DNA of 64,000 bases from Mobiluncus sp034180645 (GCF_034180645.1 NZ_JAXFNY010000010.1:69653-133652); one strand, 5' to 3'. Shown: positions 24,091 through 32,606, numbered from the stretch's first letter. Notes: generated by a model from the letters alone, not told the origin. A program made the numbers and translations.

Positions 24091-26364
24091 ATGGGCATTA
24101 CTGACACGATCAGAATCACGGGTGCGCGGACGCATAACCTGCGAAACATATCGGTGCAGTTACCCAAGCATCGGCTGATTGGTGTGTCCGGGGTTTCAGG
24201 GTCGGGAAAGTCGTCGCTGGTATCCACGCTGGCGGCCGGAGCACAGCAAGCGGTGGCCTCGCTGTTTCCGCCGTTCGTGCAGGCCAGAATGCGGAACCTT
24301 GACCTTGGCGAGGTTGATCGGCTGGAAGGTCTGACGTTTACCGCTGTCGTTGGGCAGAAGAAGTTCAGCAAGAATGTGCGCTCGTCGGTGGCAACGGCGT
24401 CGGGAATCGCGCCGTATCTGCGCTTGTTGTTTTCGCGCTCCGCCAGCCCGTCGGCGGGATATTCGCCGTCATATTCAGCTAACGACCCGAGCGGGATGTG
24501 CCAGGGTTGCGCCGGTCTGGGGTACATCGATGACGTCAATCTTGCCGAACTGGTTGATCCGCACTTGAGCCTGAATGACGGCGCGATTAGGTTCCCGTCG
24601 TTTGAGCCGGGCACGTACCGGTGGAAGCGTCTGGTGTGCTCGGGGATCAGTGCAGTCGATGTGCCGTGGGAGCAGTTGCCCGCCGGTCAACGGGAGTTGT
24701 TGCTGTATGGCAAGGGCGTCCAGTTAGAACATCCGCTGCCGGGCTACCCGAAACATGGCGAGTTCGACGGCGTCGTGCCGAGGCTGCGGGCCTCCTATCT
24801 GGAAAAGACCGGAGCGAAAACCACCCAGCGGGAGGACGAAGCACTGCGCAGGATTGTGCGCCGAGTGGCGTGCAGTGAATGTGGTGGACAGCGCATCAAC
24901 CAGGCCGCCAGGGAGAGCCGTCTGCACGGGCTCAACATCGCCGAAGCCCAAGGACTGAGCATCGAGAAGTTTGCTTCCTGGCTTGATGGGGTACGCGAGG
25001 AAACGGTGGCCGGGCCACGCCAGAGCATCGCAGAGCGGTGCAAGTATCTGCGAGAGATCGGACTGGGCTACCTATCGTTGGATCGTCGCACCGATTCCCT
25101 GTCGGGCGGCGAGGCACAGCGGCTGCGGATCGTAGAGCTGTTGGGAGCACCGATCACCGATGCGACGTTCATCATGGACGAACCCTCCGGCGGGCTGCAT
25201 CCGGCTGACGTCAATCGACTCCTGCGGTCGCTGCAGCGGCTGCGCGACGAGGGTAACAGCGTGATCGTCGTCGAGCACAACCCCCAGATCCTTAAGGCCT
25301 GCGACTTTGTGGTCGAACTCGGCCCCGGATCGGGAGCTAATGGCGGCACGGTCATGTTCACTGGTAATCCGCAACAACTCGCGACCGCAGACACTCCCAC
25401 GGGTCGTGCGCTCCGCATCGGTGTGCAGCTCAACAACGCTCCTCGAGCGCCGCATGGCAGCATCCGGGTGGAACATGCGCGGCTGCACAACCTACGTGAC
25501 GTCTCGGTTGACTTCCCGCTGGGTGTGCTCACCGTGGTCTCGGGCGTCGCGGGTTCGGGCAAGAGCTCGCTGGTGGAGGTGCTCGCTGAGCAACATCCCG
25601 AGGTGGCGATGATCGATCAGGCTCCTTTGGCTGCGAACAGCCGTTCCTCGCTGCTGACGGCTCTCGAATTGGCGGATACGGTGCGCGGGGTGTTCGCCGC
25701 CGTGTCTGGACTCAACCCAAGCTGGTTCAGCGCCAACGGTAAGGGAGCCTGCCCAGCGTGCAAGGGGGGCGGCGTGATTCGCGTGGACATGGCTTTCATG
25801 GACGATGTTGAAACCGTGTGCGAGCAGTGCGGTGGTCGGAAATTCAACGACACCGCGCTGTCTGTCACGCTTCCCAGCGGCTCGAAGCAACGCTCGATTG
25901 CTGACGTTCTCGGTGCCCGCTTGGATGAGGTGGACGAGCTTTTCGCTGCTCAACCGAAGGTGCTGCAGGTGACGGAGCTTCTGCGCAACGTTGGGCTGGG
26001 CTATGTCACCTTGGGACAAACGCTGGACACGCTGTCTGGTGGCGAGCTGCAACGGGTGAAGCTGGTTCGATTCCTCAAGGAGCATCGTCAAGATGCTGGC
26101 GGCGTGCTCGTCCTCGACGAACCCACCACCGGACTGCATCCTCACGACGTTGCCAAGCTGGCGGCCTTCCTGCACGAGCTCACCACTGACGGTCTGACGG
26201 TGATCGTCGTCGACCACAACCTGCACCTCATCGCTCAGGCCGACCACAACATTGACATCGGCCCCGGAGCAGGTGAAGACGGCGGAACCCTCATCTACCA
26301 AGGCAGCCCGCAGGGCCTAATCCAATGCTCCGCATCACGCACAGGCGAATGGCTGCGGCTCTGA
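24091..26364 (+). CDS. Short UvrA-like ABC ATPase (UvrA paralogue)
   Basis: A 757-residue double-ABC protein. First Walker A GVSGSGKSSL (about 34-43), signature SLSGGEAQRLR; second Walker A GVAGSGKSSL, signature TLSGGELQRVK, Walker B VLVLDEPTTGLHP. Zinc-type CxxC motifs occur at GMCQGCAGLGY, CSECGG, CPACKGGG and CEQCGG. At about 190 residues shorter than UvrA it lacks most of the UvrB-binding region, like the UvrA2/DrrC group associated with self-resistance to DNA-binding compounds or with mobile elements. Codon use is richer in GC than the neighbours and a recombinase remnant follows directly, so acquisition by transfer is likely. Start ATG 24091 with GAAGG just upstream. Confidence 0.85.
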   Translation: MGITDTIRITGARTHNLRNISVQLPKHRLIGVSGVSGSGKSSLVSTLAAGAQQAVASLFPPFVQARMRNLDLGEVDRLEGLTFTAVVGQKKFSKNVRSSVATASGIAPYLRLLFSRSASPSAGYSPSYSANDPSGMCQGCAGLGYIDDVNLAELVDPHLSLNDGAIRFPSFEPGTYRWKRLVCSGISAVDVPWEQLPAGQRELLLYGKGVQLEHPLPGYPKHGEFDGVVPRLRASYLEKTGAKTTQREDEALRRIVRRVACSECGGQRINQAARESRLHGLNIAEAQGLSIEKFASWLDGVREETVAGPRQSIAERCKYLREIGLGYLSLDRRTDSLSGGEAQRLRIVELLGAPITDATFIMDEPSGGLHPADVNRLLRSLQRLRDEGNSVIVVEHNPQILKACDFVVELGPGSGANGGTVMFTGNPQQLATADTPTGRALRIGVQLNNAPRAPHGSIRVEHARLHNLRDVSVDFPLGVLTVVSGVAGSGKSSLVEVLAEQHPEVAMIDQAPLAANSRSSLLTALELADTVRGVFAAVSGLNPSWFSANGKGACPACKGGGVIRVDMAFMDDVETVCEQCGGRKFNDTALSVTLPSGSKQRSIADVLGARLDEVDELFAAQPKVLQVTELLRNVGLGYVTLGQTLDTLSGGELQRVKLVRFLKEHRQDAGGVLVLDEPTTGLHPHDVAKLAAFLHELTTDGLTVIVVDHNLHLIAQADHNIDIGPGAGEDGGTLIYQGSPQGLIQCSASRTGEWLRL

Positions 26365-26366
26365 CC

Positions 26367-26600
26367 CGGGAGCGGCTGTGTTTGTTTCGCACCGTCGCGG
26401 AACGTGAAGGTGATGGTGCTGTCGGTGCCCACTTCGGCGTGGTCGACGAGGGTGTGCCATAGGTATGGGGTGAATTCGATGTGGTCAATGTCGAGTTCTT
26501 CCCGGTAGTGGTGGTAGGCGGCTTGCCGGTTGTCGAGGTCGCTGATCTGGTCGAGGAGCCGGTGGTACTCCTCTAGGAGGGTGGCGTGTTCGCGGTAAAA
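26367..26600 (-). pseudogene. Serine site-specific recombinase, C-terminal remnant
   Basis: Read on the minus strand the frame gives YREHATLLEEYHRLLDQISD, then YREELDIDHIEFTPYLWHTL and TITFTFRDGAKQTQ. This is the coiled-coil and C-terminal segment typical of large serine recombinases of integrative elements. The catalytic serine domain and zinc domain are missing, and a stop codon (26601-26603) interrupts the frame upstream. The frame runs on into the UvrA-like gene to 26295 without homology. It is the footprint of a lost or decayed mobile element. Confidence 0.6.
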
Positions 26601-26636
26601 CTAGTGAAACGCAGTGCGAAAACTAGCGAAACGCAG
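26597..26636 (+). repeat. Tandem 18-bp repeat next to the recombinase remnant
   Basis: AAAACTAGTGAAACGCAG (26597-26614) is repeated as AAAACTAGCGAAACGCAG (26619-26636), with one mismatch and a 22-bp period. Two units only. It could be part of an attachment or recombination site of the decayed element. The rest of 26637-26716 holds nothing I can identify. Confidence 0.6.
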
Positions 26637-26716
26637 GAAATGCATGATGGGTTTTGATGTCACGATTTCCGCGACCATTTTCAATCTTCTAGTCTGGATT
26701 GGAATCGTTACTATCG

Positions 26717-27124
26717 CTAACGGAGGGGTTTGGGACACTTTTCATTCTGGCTGCCATTGTCTTGATGCCAGCTTGTTAGCTTTGCTGACAAATCCTCCAG
26801 GCTTATCGTGCCGCGAGCCGTGTCTATGACAGTGTTATATATATCATCGTCATCGCCCTCAATGGTGATGTCGTTGATTGCAAAGAACACCACGGTTGCG
26901 AGCCACCCGAGGCGTTTATTGCCGTCAATCAAAGCATGGTTGCGGACAATAGACTCCAGCAGGGCAGCAGCTTTCAGATCCAGATTGTCGTAAGCGTCAT
27001 TACCCCAAAGTTTGGTTTGGGGGCGGGCGACTGCCGACTCGAGAAGTCCTAAATCGCGTACCGGTCCGACGTTTAGATCATCTACGAGCTTGAGAAGGTC
27101 TAGAAGATTCAAGAATTCAGTCAA
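26717..27124 (-). CDS. doc: Doc/Fic-family toxin
   Basis: A 135-residue Fic-fold protein with the Doc-type motif HALIDGNKRLGW, in which Lys replaces the Gly of canonical Fic (HxFxxGNGR). Doc toxins phosphorylate and inactivate elongation factor EF-Tu. The opening LLKLVDDLNVGPVRDLGLLE is the normal Doc N-terminus. The start is TTG at 27124, which overlaps the antitoxin stop, so synthesis is translationally coupled. The unit follows the mobile-element remnant, fitting an accessory toxin-antitoxin pair. Confidence 0.88.
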   Translation of the reverse strand: MTEFLNLLDLLKLVDDLNVGPVRDLGLLESAVARPQTKLWGNDAYDNLDLKAAALLESIVRNHALIDGNKRLGWLATVVFFAINDITIEGDDDDIYNTVIDTARGTISLEDLSAKLTSWHQDNGSQNEKCPKPLR

Positions 27125-27324
27125 TGGCTAAGTCTCTCTAGAACGTCCGCGTAACGTTCACGGGCTTTAGTTGATGCCTTGTCAACCCGTTCATTATGGA
27201 TTCTTGTCTGGACAGCCTCGTGAATAGCCCGGACAATCGCCTCTTGTCGAGACACCTTCTCATAAGAAGTGAGCTGTTCAAGGGCGATTTCGTCGGCTTC
27301 GCTAAGACGTAATGTAAGTGCCAT
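27121..27324 (-). CDS. Antitoxin of the Doc pair, ribbon-helix-helix type
   Basis: A 67-residue protein opening MALTLRLSEADEIALEQL, a ribbon-helix-helix DNA-binding fold (CopG-like) instead of the Phd fold usually paired with Doc. The C-terminal half (TRIHNERVDKASTKARERYA) is basic and would wrap the toxin. It overlaps the toxin start. Two 9-bp direct repeats just upstream are the probable autoregulatory operator. Confidence 0.82.
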   Translation of the reverse strand: MALTLRLSEADEIALEQLTSYEKVSRQEAIVRAIHEAVQTRIHNERVDKASTKARERYADVLERLSH

Positions 27325-27331
27325 ATTCCTA

Positions 27332-27351
27332 TGGTATCAATTTGGTATCAA
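27332..27351 (-). promoter_or_regulatory. Probable operator of the Doc toxin-antitoxin operon
   Basis: TGGTATCAA occurs at 27332-27340 and again at 27343-27351, an 11-bp period that is one helical turn, 8-27 bp upstream of the antitoxin start. This spacing suits side-by-side binding of ribbon-helix-helix dimers. Confidence 0.5.
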
Positions 27352-27484
27352 ATCGCGCAAGGACTAATAGAATCGCTGCATTTCAGTCGATGTCGTAATT
27401 CTTCCAGCGGCGAAAACGGTTCCCAGTGCTGCAGACCAGCCAGGCTAGAAGCCTTTTCCGTATTTGTTGTGTGGTCTCAAAAAC

Positions 27485-27511
27485 GTGGGCTGGGGGAGGA
27501 CCCCAGCCCAC
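27485..27511 (-). terminator. Terminator of the transketolase/aminotransferase operon
   Basis: GTGGGCTGGGG (27485-27495) pairs with CCCCAGCCCAC (27501-27511). On the minus strand it is followed by GTTTTTG, a proper T-run. It lies 32 bp past the last gene of the six-gene minus-strand operon. Confidence 0.85.
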
Positions 27512-27542
27512 AAGCGTATTAAGTTTTGGCGGCGACCCGCGT

Positions 27543-28310
27543 TCAATCCGTACGGTAGAAGCTCTTGAACATCAGGTACTTCATGATCGTCCCAATCGGG
27601 ACACCGAGCTTGCCCAAGGCCAGGCGGGTTACGTGCAGGTCAATGACCTCGATCAGGTTCCCGTCCGGGTCGCGGAAGAACGCCCAATCGGCGCCGCTGG
27701 AGCGCACGGGCTCGTTCATGAACTCCACGCCCTCGGCGCGCAGGCGATTCACCCAGCCCTTCACATTGGACACGTTGAAGGCGATGTGCGTATAACCGGG
27801 ACGGTTCCAGGTTTCGCGCTCGCCGCCGGGGGTGTCCGAACCGGGCTGATCGAATCCGGGCAGCGGCGGGTCAAACTCAAAGAGCTCCAGGACGTTGCCC
27901 GACCGCGACGACATGAATCCCAGGCGGACCAACTTCAGACCCTCGACGTGGTACAGGCGCTCCACGGGCTTCAAGTCATCACCGCTGATCTCCATGTAGT
28001 TCATCAACTTCATGCCGAACACGCGGTCATACCAGGCGACCGAACGTTCGAAGTTCGACACGGTGACGCCCGTGTGACCCAGGCCCCAGTTGATGCCGGC
28101 GCCGCCGGTCATCGCCCGCAATGAGCGTTGCTTGCGCTCGACCCATTCTTCCTTGCCGACCGCCTTGTACTCCATCGCGTTCGTGACGCCGGCCTTAGCG
28201 CCATACCCGGCCGCGGCCAAAAGACCCAGCTTGGTGGCACCTTTGCACAGCTTCTTGAACGCGCGGCGCTTCAGGCTGACTTGCTTCACAGGTTTCGCAT
28301 TACTTGGCAT
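27543..28310 (-). CDS. VOC-fold (glyoxalase/dioxygenase-like) protein with basic N-terminal extension
   Basis: A 255-residue protein. Residues about 75-230 form a vicinal-oxygen-chelate domain, with the four expected metal ligands in HTGVTVSNFERSVAWYDRVF (His), LELFEF (Glu), GYTHIAFNV (His) and NLIEVIDLH (Glu). VOC proteins include glyoxalase I, epimerases, extradiol dioxygenases and lyases, so the reaction cannot be assigned. The N-terminus is Lys/Arg-rich with a Gly/Ala stretch (KLGLLAAAGYGAKAG) and might associate with membrane or a partner. Last gene of the six-gene operon; it overlaps the preceding SCP2-like gene by 11 bp, so coupled translation with that protein is likely. Confidence 0.8.
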   Translation of the reverse strand: MPSNAKPVKQVSLKRRAFKKLCKGATKLGLLAAAGYGAKAGVTNAMEYKAVGKEEWVERKQRSLRAMTGGAGINWGLGHTGVTVSNFERSVAWYDRVFGMKLMNYMEISGDDLKPVERLYHVEGLKLVRLGFMSSRSGNVLELFEFDPPLPGFDQPGSDTPGGERETWNRPGYTHIAFNVSNVKGWVNRLRAEGVEFMNEPVRSSGADWAFFRDPDGNLIEVIDLHVTRLALGKLGVPIGTIMKYLMFKSFYRTD

Positions 28311-29256
28311 AATCGCCCACCTTCATCATCAAGGCGCCCAATTCGGCACCGTATTCCGGCGAACCTTCCATCGACATGCGCCCAGCCGCGGTGGCCTCCA
28401 ACATGTCGTCGGTCTGCAACAGGGTCCCCAAGGCCGACAACACCGAGTCGAAGCGCATCGTAAAGAACGGCGCTGACCGTGTGTATTCGCCGCGGAAAGC
28501 CTTGGACTTGCCGGCCTTGATGCGGATATATGCGCCCAGCTCAGGGTGCCCATCCACCGAGTAAGCATAGACGCGATCCGGCGAGGGGTCGGTCCAGTTG
28601 TGCACCTCGGGATGCCCGGCTTTGTTCAGCTGGCTGATGCCACTGGTCAACAGGTAGAACATACACTTGGCCAACAGCTTGCGATCCGCCTCGGTCTTCG
28701 GAGCCTCGGTCGCGCCCAGCAAGCTGGACATGGTCAGCAAGGCTTTCACCGTTGCCGCCAGCAAGCCCGGGTTCGACAGCGCGCCGCGAATCTTTGGCAA
28801 GTTCATCTTGCCCTTGAAGAAGTCGTTGAACTTTTCAGGGGAAGGGAACTCGATCTCGAGGTTCGGCGCCGGATGTGCACCCAGCTTCGGCTGGATGTCA
28901 GCACCCTGGACAATCAGGTGCGTCGCGTAGCGCTTTGGTCGCCCGTCAATCGACGTCCCGGCCTCGGTCAAAGCCGACAGCTGCACCACGCCCTGCTTGC
29001 CCTTGAACGCCGCGCTCAAGTCCGGTTTCCCGGCGATGATCGGCTTCAACAGCGGCACGACGGCGTTGAGGAACACTACGTTCGTGTAGCGCACCTCGTC
29101 GTCGATCGCGGCGCTGGGTCCCATGGGGAAGGGCTTTGCCTTGGGTTTTTCCTTGGCCGCGGCGTCCTTGGCGGGGTCAATAGTCTCGCCGGTCGCCTTC
29201 GTCGACTTGGTCGCCTTCTTGGGTGGGGCAGCGCTTTTCTTGGTTTCTTCAGTCAT
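28300..29256 (-). CDS. SCP2-like protein with Lys/Ala-rich N-terminus
   Basis: A 318-residue protein. The first 45 residues are low-complexity Lys/Ala/Pro/Thr. The C-terminal part (FFTMRFDSVLSALGTLLQTD, then AGRMSMEGSPEYGAELGALM) matches the pattern of SCP2 sterol-carrier domains, which bind hydrophobic ligands. No signal peptide or catalytic motif is seen. It is the fifth gene of the operon, 12 bp after the transketolase C-terminal subunit, and overlaps the VOC gene. A second, shorter relative is the first gene of the operon. A role in presenting a lipid-like or hydrophobic substrate is only inferred. Confidence 0.6.
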   Translation of the reverse strand: MTEETKKSAAPPKKATKSTKATGETIDPAKDAAAKEKPKAKPFPMGPSAAIDDEVRYTNVVFLNAVVPLLKPIIAGKPDLSAAFKGKQGVVQLSALTEAGTSIDGRPKRYATHLIVQGADIQPKLGAHPAPNLEIEFPSPEKFNDFFKGKMNLPKIRGALSNPGLLAATVKALLTMSSLLGATEAPKTEADRKLLAKCMFYLLTSGISQLNKAGHPEVHNWTDPSPDRVYAYSVDGHPELGAYIRIKAGKSKAFRGEYTRSAPFFTMRFDSVLSALGTLLQTDDMLEATAAGRMSMEGSPEYGAELGALMMKVGDYAK

Positions 29257-29268
29257 TGCGCGCCTACC

Positions 29269-30279
29269 TTAGAACTCGTCTTCCCAGTCGTCGTCCTCCT
29301 CGAAGTCAAGGTGCATGACCTCGCGGGCGGCTTCGACACAGCCGTTTTCGTCCCAGCCGTAGTAGGAATACAAATCTTCGGGCTGGCCGATAACCGAGAA
29401 TTCGTCGGGGATGCCCAGCTTCTTCAGCACGTAGCCCTTGCGGGTCGTGGCGCCGACATCAGCCACCGCGGTGCCCAGGCCACCGATGGTGTTGTGGTCC
29501 TCGACGGTGATGATGCGCCGGGTCTCGGTGATGGCCTTGGTGATGGCTTCCTCGTCGATAGGCTTCAGGGTGTGAATGTCCAAAACCCTCACCGAAAGGC
29601 CGTCTTCCTTGGCCAGGATGTCCGCGGCCTGCAAGGCGCGCCACACACCGGAACCGGTGGCGATGAAGGTCAAGTCGGTTCCTTCGCGCAGGACGTTCGC
29701 CTTGCCGAACTCGAAGTTCGGGATTTCGTCGCGGTAGACGATCTGGTCAAAACCACGGTTCAGACGCAGATAGACCGGGCCTTCGTGCTCGTAGGCGGCC
29801 TGGACACAGTAGGCGGCCTCAAGGCCGTCGGCCGGACACATAACCACCAGGTTCGCAAAGGAACGCATAATCGCGATGTCCTCAGTGGCGTGGTGGGTCG
29901 TGCCCGCCGCGCCGAAGGACAGACCTGCGTGGGTGGCGATGATCTTCACGTTCAGGTTCTGGTAGCAGATATCTGTACGTACCTGTTCGCAAGCACGCAT
30001 GGAAGCGAAGGCCGCGAAGGTGGACACGAAGGGAATCAAGCCCGCCTTAGCCAAGCCAGCGGCCACACCAAACAGGTTTTGTTCGGCGATGCCGGCATTA
30101 AAGAAACGCTCCGGGAAAGCCTTTTGGAACAGGGCGATCTTGGTGGATTTCGCCAAGTCGCCGGACAAGCCGACGATACGCGGATCCTGTTTACCAAGCT
30201 CCACCATGGTTTGCCCATAGACCTCAGCGGTGGTCAGGTTGACAGCGTCAATCGAAGTGTAAGTCAATCCTCCAGCCAT
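29269..30279 (-). CDS. Transketolase, C-terminal subunit
   Basis: A 336-residue protein covering the pyrimidine-binding and C-terminal domains of transketolase. It contains the catalytic glutamate region RFFNAGIAEQNLFGVAAGLA, the phosphate-site segment THHATEDIAIMRSFANL and a C-terminal acidic tail (FEEDDDWEDEF). Together with the adjacent N-terminal subunit it forms a complete thiamine-diphosphate enzyme that transfers two-carbon ketol units. Split transketolases of this type are usually specialised catabolic or biosynthetic enzymes, not the housekeeping pentose-phosphate one. Two bases separate it from the N-terminal subunit gene. Confidence 0.9.
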   Translation of the reverse strand: MAGGLTYTSIDAVNLTTAEVYGQTMVELGKQDPRIVGLSGDLAKSTKIALFQKAFPERFFNAGIAEQNLFGVAAGLAKAGLIPFVSTFAAFASMRACEQVRTDICYQNLNVKIIATHAGLSFGAAGTTHHATEDIAIMRSFANLVVMCPADGLEAAYCVQAAYEHEGPVYLRLNRGFDQIVYRDEIPNFEFGKANVLREGTDLTFIATGSGVWRALQAADILAKEDGLSVRVLDIHTLKPIDEEAITKAITETRRIITVEDHNTIGGLGTAVADVGATTRKGYVLKKLGIPDEFSVIGQPEDLYSYYGWDENGCVEAAREVMHLDFEEDDDWEDEF

Positions 30280-30281
30280 GG

Positions 30282-31136
30282 TTACGCTCCTTTCACCGCG
30301 CTCAGGCGTTTCTCATAGTGTTTTTGCAATGACTCAGACGCCTTGGCGTACTTTTCGTCGTCGATTGACCCGTAGTGCCAGGTGTAGTCGCCTTCCATGA
30401 AGTCGATGCCTTCGCCCTTGACGGTATCCATCAGCAAAACGGTCGGCTTGCCCTTGATGGTCTTGGCCTTGTCGAAGGCGTCAACCAGGTCGGGGATCGA
30501 GCTGCCCTTGACGTTGATGACTTCCCAGTTGAAGGCGCGCCACTTGTCCTCGAAGGGCTCCAAGCCCATGACGTCGACGGTCATGCCGTCAATCATGGCG
30601 TGGTTCACGTCGACGATGCCGCACAGGTTGTCCAGCTTCCACTGGCCGGCACTCATCGCGGCTTCCCAGATGGCGCCCTCGTTGCATTCGCCGTCGCCCA
30701 TCAGGCAGTAGGTTCGCCAGGATTGCTCCAGTTGACGCGCCCCGGCGGCCATACCAACCGCCAGCGACAAGCCGTGACCCAGCGAGCCGGTGGAGGCGTC
30801 CAGGCCGGGCACCTTGCCGGCATCCAGGTGCATGCCCAGGTGGGACTGGATATGCGAATAGGTCGGCAACCAATCCTTCGGGAAACATCCCAGGTCAGCC
30901 AAGACCGGCGCCATGCCGACACCAATGTGACCCTTCGACAACACGAAGCGGTCGCGGGTCGGATCGTCCATCTTAAAGTTCATGACGTGGTGATACAGGA
31001 CAGTCAGGCAGTCCATTGCGGACATTGCGCCGCCAATGTGACCGCCACCTGCAGAAACAACCGTGTCCAGGGTCAGCTTCCGCAGCCGGAACGCGGTCTC
31101 TTCCAGTTTCTTATGTTCGTCTGCACTAAGTGCCAT
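30282..31136 (-). CDS. Transketolase, N-terminal (thiamine diphosphate) subunit
   Basis: A 284-residue protein with the thiamine-diphosphate motif GDGECNEGAIWEAAMSAGQW followed by LDNLCGIVDVNH, and the substrate-site segments GGGHIGGAMSAMD and SKGHIGVGMAPVLA. The start is ATG 31136 (MALSADEHKK), preceded by GAAGGAAG; a TTG at 31154 is in frame but overlaps that site. It depends on the next gene for the second half of the active site. It follows the aminotransferase gene after a 140-bp gap that holds a large hairpin. Confidence 0.9.
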   Translation of the reverse strand: MALSADEHKKLEETAFRLRKLTLDTVVSAGGGHIGGAMSAMDCLTVLYHHVMNFKMDDPTRDRFVLSKGHIGVGMAPVLADLGCFPKDWLPTYSHIQSHLGMHLDAGKVPGLDASTGSLGHGLSLAVGMAAGARQLEQSWRTYCLMGDGECNEGAIWEAAMSAGQWKLDNLCGIVDVNHAMIDGMTVDVMGLEPFEDKWRAFNWEVINVKGSSIPDLVDAFDKAKTIKGKPTVLLMDTVKGEGIDFMEGDYTWHYGSIDDEKYAKASESLQKHYEKRLSAVKGA

Positions 31137-31206
31137 TTTTTCTTCTTCCTTCAATAGGTTTTTGGGGAAAGTTTTCGGATATCTTGCGCTTTCAGGTGGT
31201 GTGGCT

Positions 31207-31292
31207 GGTGGGTTTTTTGCTCAGGGCTTTTGACCCACCCGCTCCACTTCGTTCCGCTCTGGGTCAAGCCGACCCGAGCAGAAAAACCCACC
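31207..31292 (-). repeat. 86-bp imperfect palindrome between aminotransferase and transketolase genes
   Basis: GGTGGGTTTTT...TGACCCA on the left pairs with TGGGTCA...AAAAACCCACC on the right, with arms of about 32 bases and few mismatches. It starts immediately after the aminotransferase stop codon. The loop carries CTCCACTTCGTTCCG (31242-31256), whose complement recurs exactly in another hairpin loop at 43400-43414. It may be a processing or attenuation signal, or a dispersed palindromic element. Confidence 0.7.
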
Positions 31293-31293
31293 T

Positions 31294-32577
31294 CTAAGCC
31301 TGCGACAGAATCTCGCGGGAGCGGTTCTTGACGACACCCATGGCTTCGTCGGCCACTTCGCCGATAAAGTCGATGTCCTTGTCGGTCAAGGCGGTGTTCG
31401 TGAAGTGGTTGTGGTGGTTCGTCATGAACACGCCACGCTTCACGCATTCACCCACGAAAGCCTGGTGCAACAACAGGTTCGGATCTTCTTTGTCTTCCAG
31501 ACCCTTGATCTGGTGGAAGAACAGAGCCGGCTCGCCGCTGAAGCGGTAGTCGAATCCGTTCTTCTTGGCCACTTCGGTTAAGCGGTCAATGATCTTTACG
31601 CCGTTGTCGTGGCAAATCTTGGGGGCGTCGATCTCGCGCATCTTCTTAATGCAGGCCATGGCCGCAGCCATCGGCGGGGCACTCATCCAGTAGGAACCAG
31701 TGCACATCACCGAAGCGGCGGGATCCTTCAGGGATTCGATACCGGTCACGGCCGAGATGTTGTGCCCGTTACCAATGGCCTTGCAGAAGCACTCCAGGTC
31801 GGCCTTGAAGCCATAGTGGTAGTCGGAACCCTTCACGTCCAAACGCCAGCCGCAACGCACGTCGTCGATAATCAACACGATGCCTTCGCGGTCACAGATC
31901 GAGCGGATCTTTTGCCAGTAGCCCGCCGGAGGCAACACGTTGTCCTCGAAAACGGGGTGGTGGTACGGGGTAGCAATAAAGGCGGCTATTTCACCCTTGT
32001 ACTTGGAAACCAATGCTTCGACAGCCGCGGTATCGCCCCAGTTGACCATCAGCTTGTCTTCCACTTCCTTCTTGCCCACGCCCGGGGCACCCCAGCCTTG
32101 GGTCCACCCGATCACGCCGTGGTATCCGCCGTTGACGGCAATGAACTTGTCACGCCCAGTCGCGGCACGCGCCACCATCAAAGCGAAGTTCGTGGCGTCG
32201 CCACCGTTCTTGGCAAAGAATGACCAATCGGCCATCTCGACCGTGTCGACCATCAACTCGGCCAGCTCGACCATCAAGGTGCCGGGCTGAACCGCGCAGT
32301 TCAGGGTCTTAATCTGTTCGGCTGCGGCCTTGTCTACGTCGGGGTCGTTGTAACCCAGAATCATTGGGCCGTAAGCGCACATCAGGTCGATGTACTTGTT
32401 GCCGTCCACGTCCCAGAAGTAGGCGCCCTGTGCTTTCGAGGCAAACAGGGGGTAGGCGCTGATAGGCATGAAACAGCCTTCCGCCGGCCCCAAGTGCCCA
32501 TAGACGCCGCCGGGGATAACCTCAACCGCGCGCTCGTACCATTCGTGGCTCTTGGTGTGTTCGTAAGTTTTCATCAT
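31294..32577 (-). CDS. Class III aminotransferase, glutamate-1-semialdehyde aminomutase type
   Basis: A 427-residue PLP enzyme. Family segments: VIPGGVYGHLGPAEG, VDGNKYIDLMCAYGPMILG, FFAKNGGDATNFALMVARA, VLIIDDVRCGWRLD, and CFCKAIGNGHNISAV, whose lysine forms the PLP Schiff base. It resembles glutamate-1-semialdehyde aminomutase, but its place next to a split transketolase rather than haem genes points to transamination of another keto or aldehyde sugar-like substrate. Start ATG 32577 (a second ATG follows at once), with AAGGAC upstream. Second gene of the operon, 29 bp after the first SCP2-like gene. Confidence 0.85.
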   Translation of the reverse strand: MMKTYEHTKSHEWYERAVEVIPGGVYGHLGPAEGCFMPISAYPLFASKAQGAYFWDVDGNKYIDLMCAYGPMILGYNDPDVDKAAAEQIKTLNCAVQPGTLMVELAELMVDTVEMADWSFFAKNGGDATNFALMVARAATGRDKFIAVNGGYHGVIGWTQGWGAPGVGKKEVEDKLMVNWGDTAAVEALVSKYKGEIAAFIATPYHHPVFEDNVLPPAGYWQKIRSICDREGIVLIIDDVRCGWRLDVKGSDYHYGFKADLECFCKAIGNGHNISAVTGIESLKDPAASVMCTGSYWMSAPPMAAAMACIKKMREIDAPKICHDNGVKIIDRLTEVAKKNGFDYRFSGEPALFFHQIKGLEDKEDPNLLLHQAFVGECVKRGVFMTNHHNHFTNTALTDKDIDFIGEVADEAMGVVKNRSREILSQA

Positions 32578-32606
32578 TTTGTTTTGTCCTTCCTCACGCG
32601 CGTTTT

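Noticed and set aside
26597..26636. CRISPR array
   Set aside because: Only two 18-bp units with a 4-bp gap and no cas genes; read as part of a mobile-element scar.
26614..26829. A 71-codon plus-strand ORF beginning GTG inside the tandem repeat
   Set aside because: No ribosome site; its second half is antisense to the Doc gene.
28546..30318. A 590-codon plus-strand open frame
   Set aside because: It lies antisense to the transketolase C-terminal subunit and SCP2-like genes, whose products show conserved motifs. The antisense product has no recognisable domain; strong third-position bias opens this frame.
31294..32577. Haem-pathway glutamate-1-semialdehyde aminomutase (hemL)
   Set aside because: The family resemblance is real, but no haem genes are adjacent and the operon partners are transketolase, SCP2-like and VOC proteins, so I do not give the hemL name.
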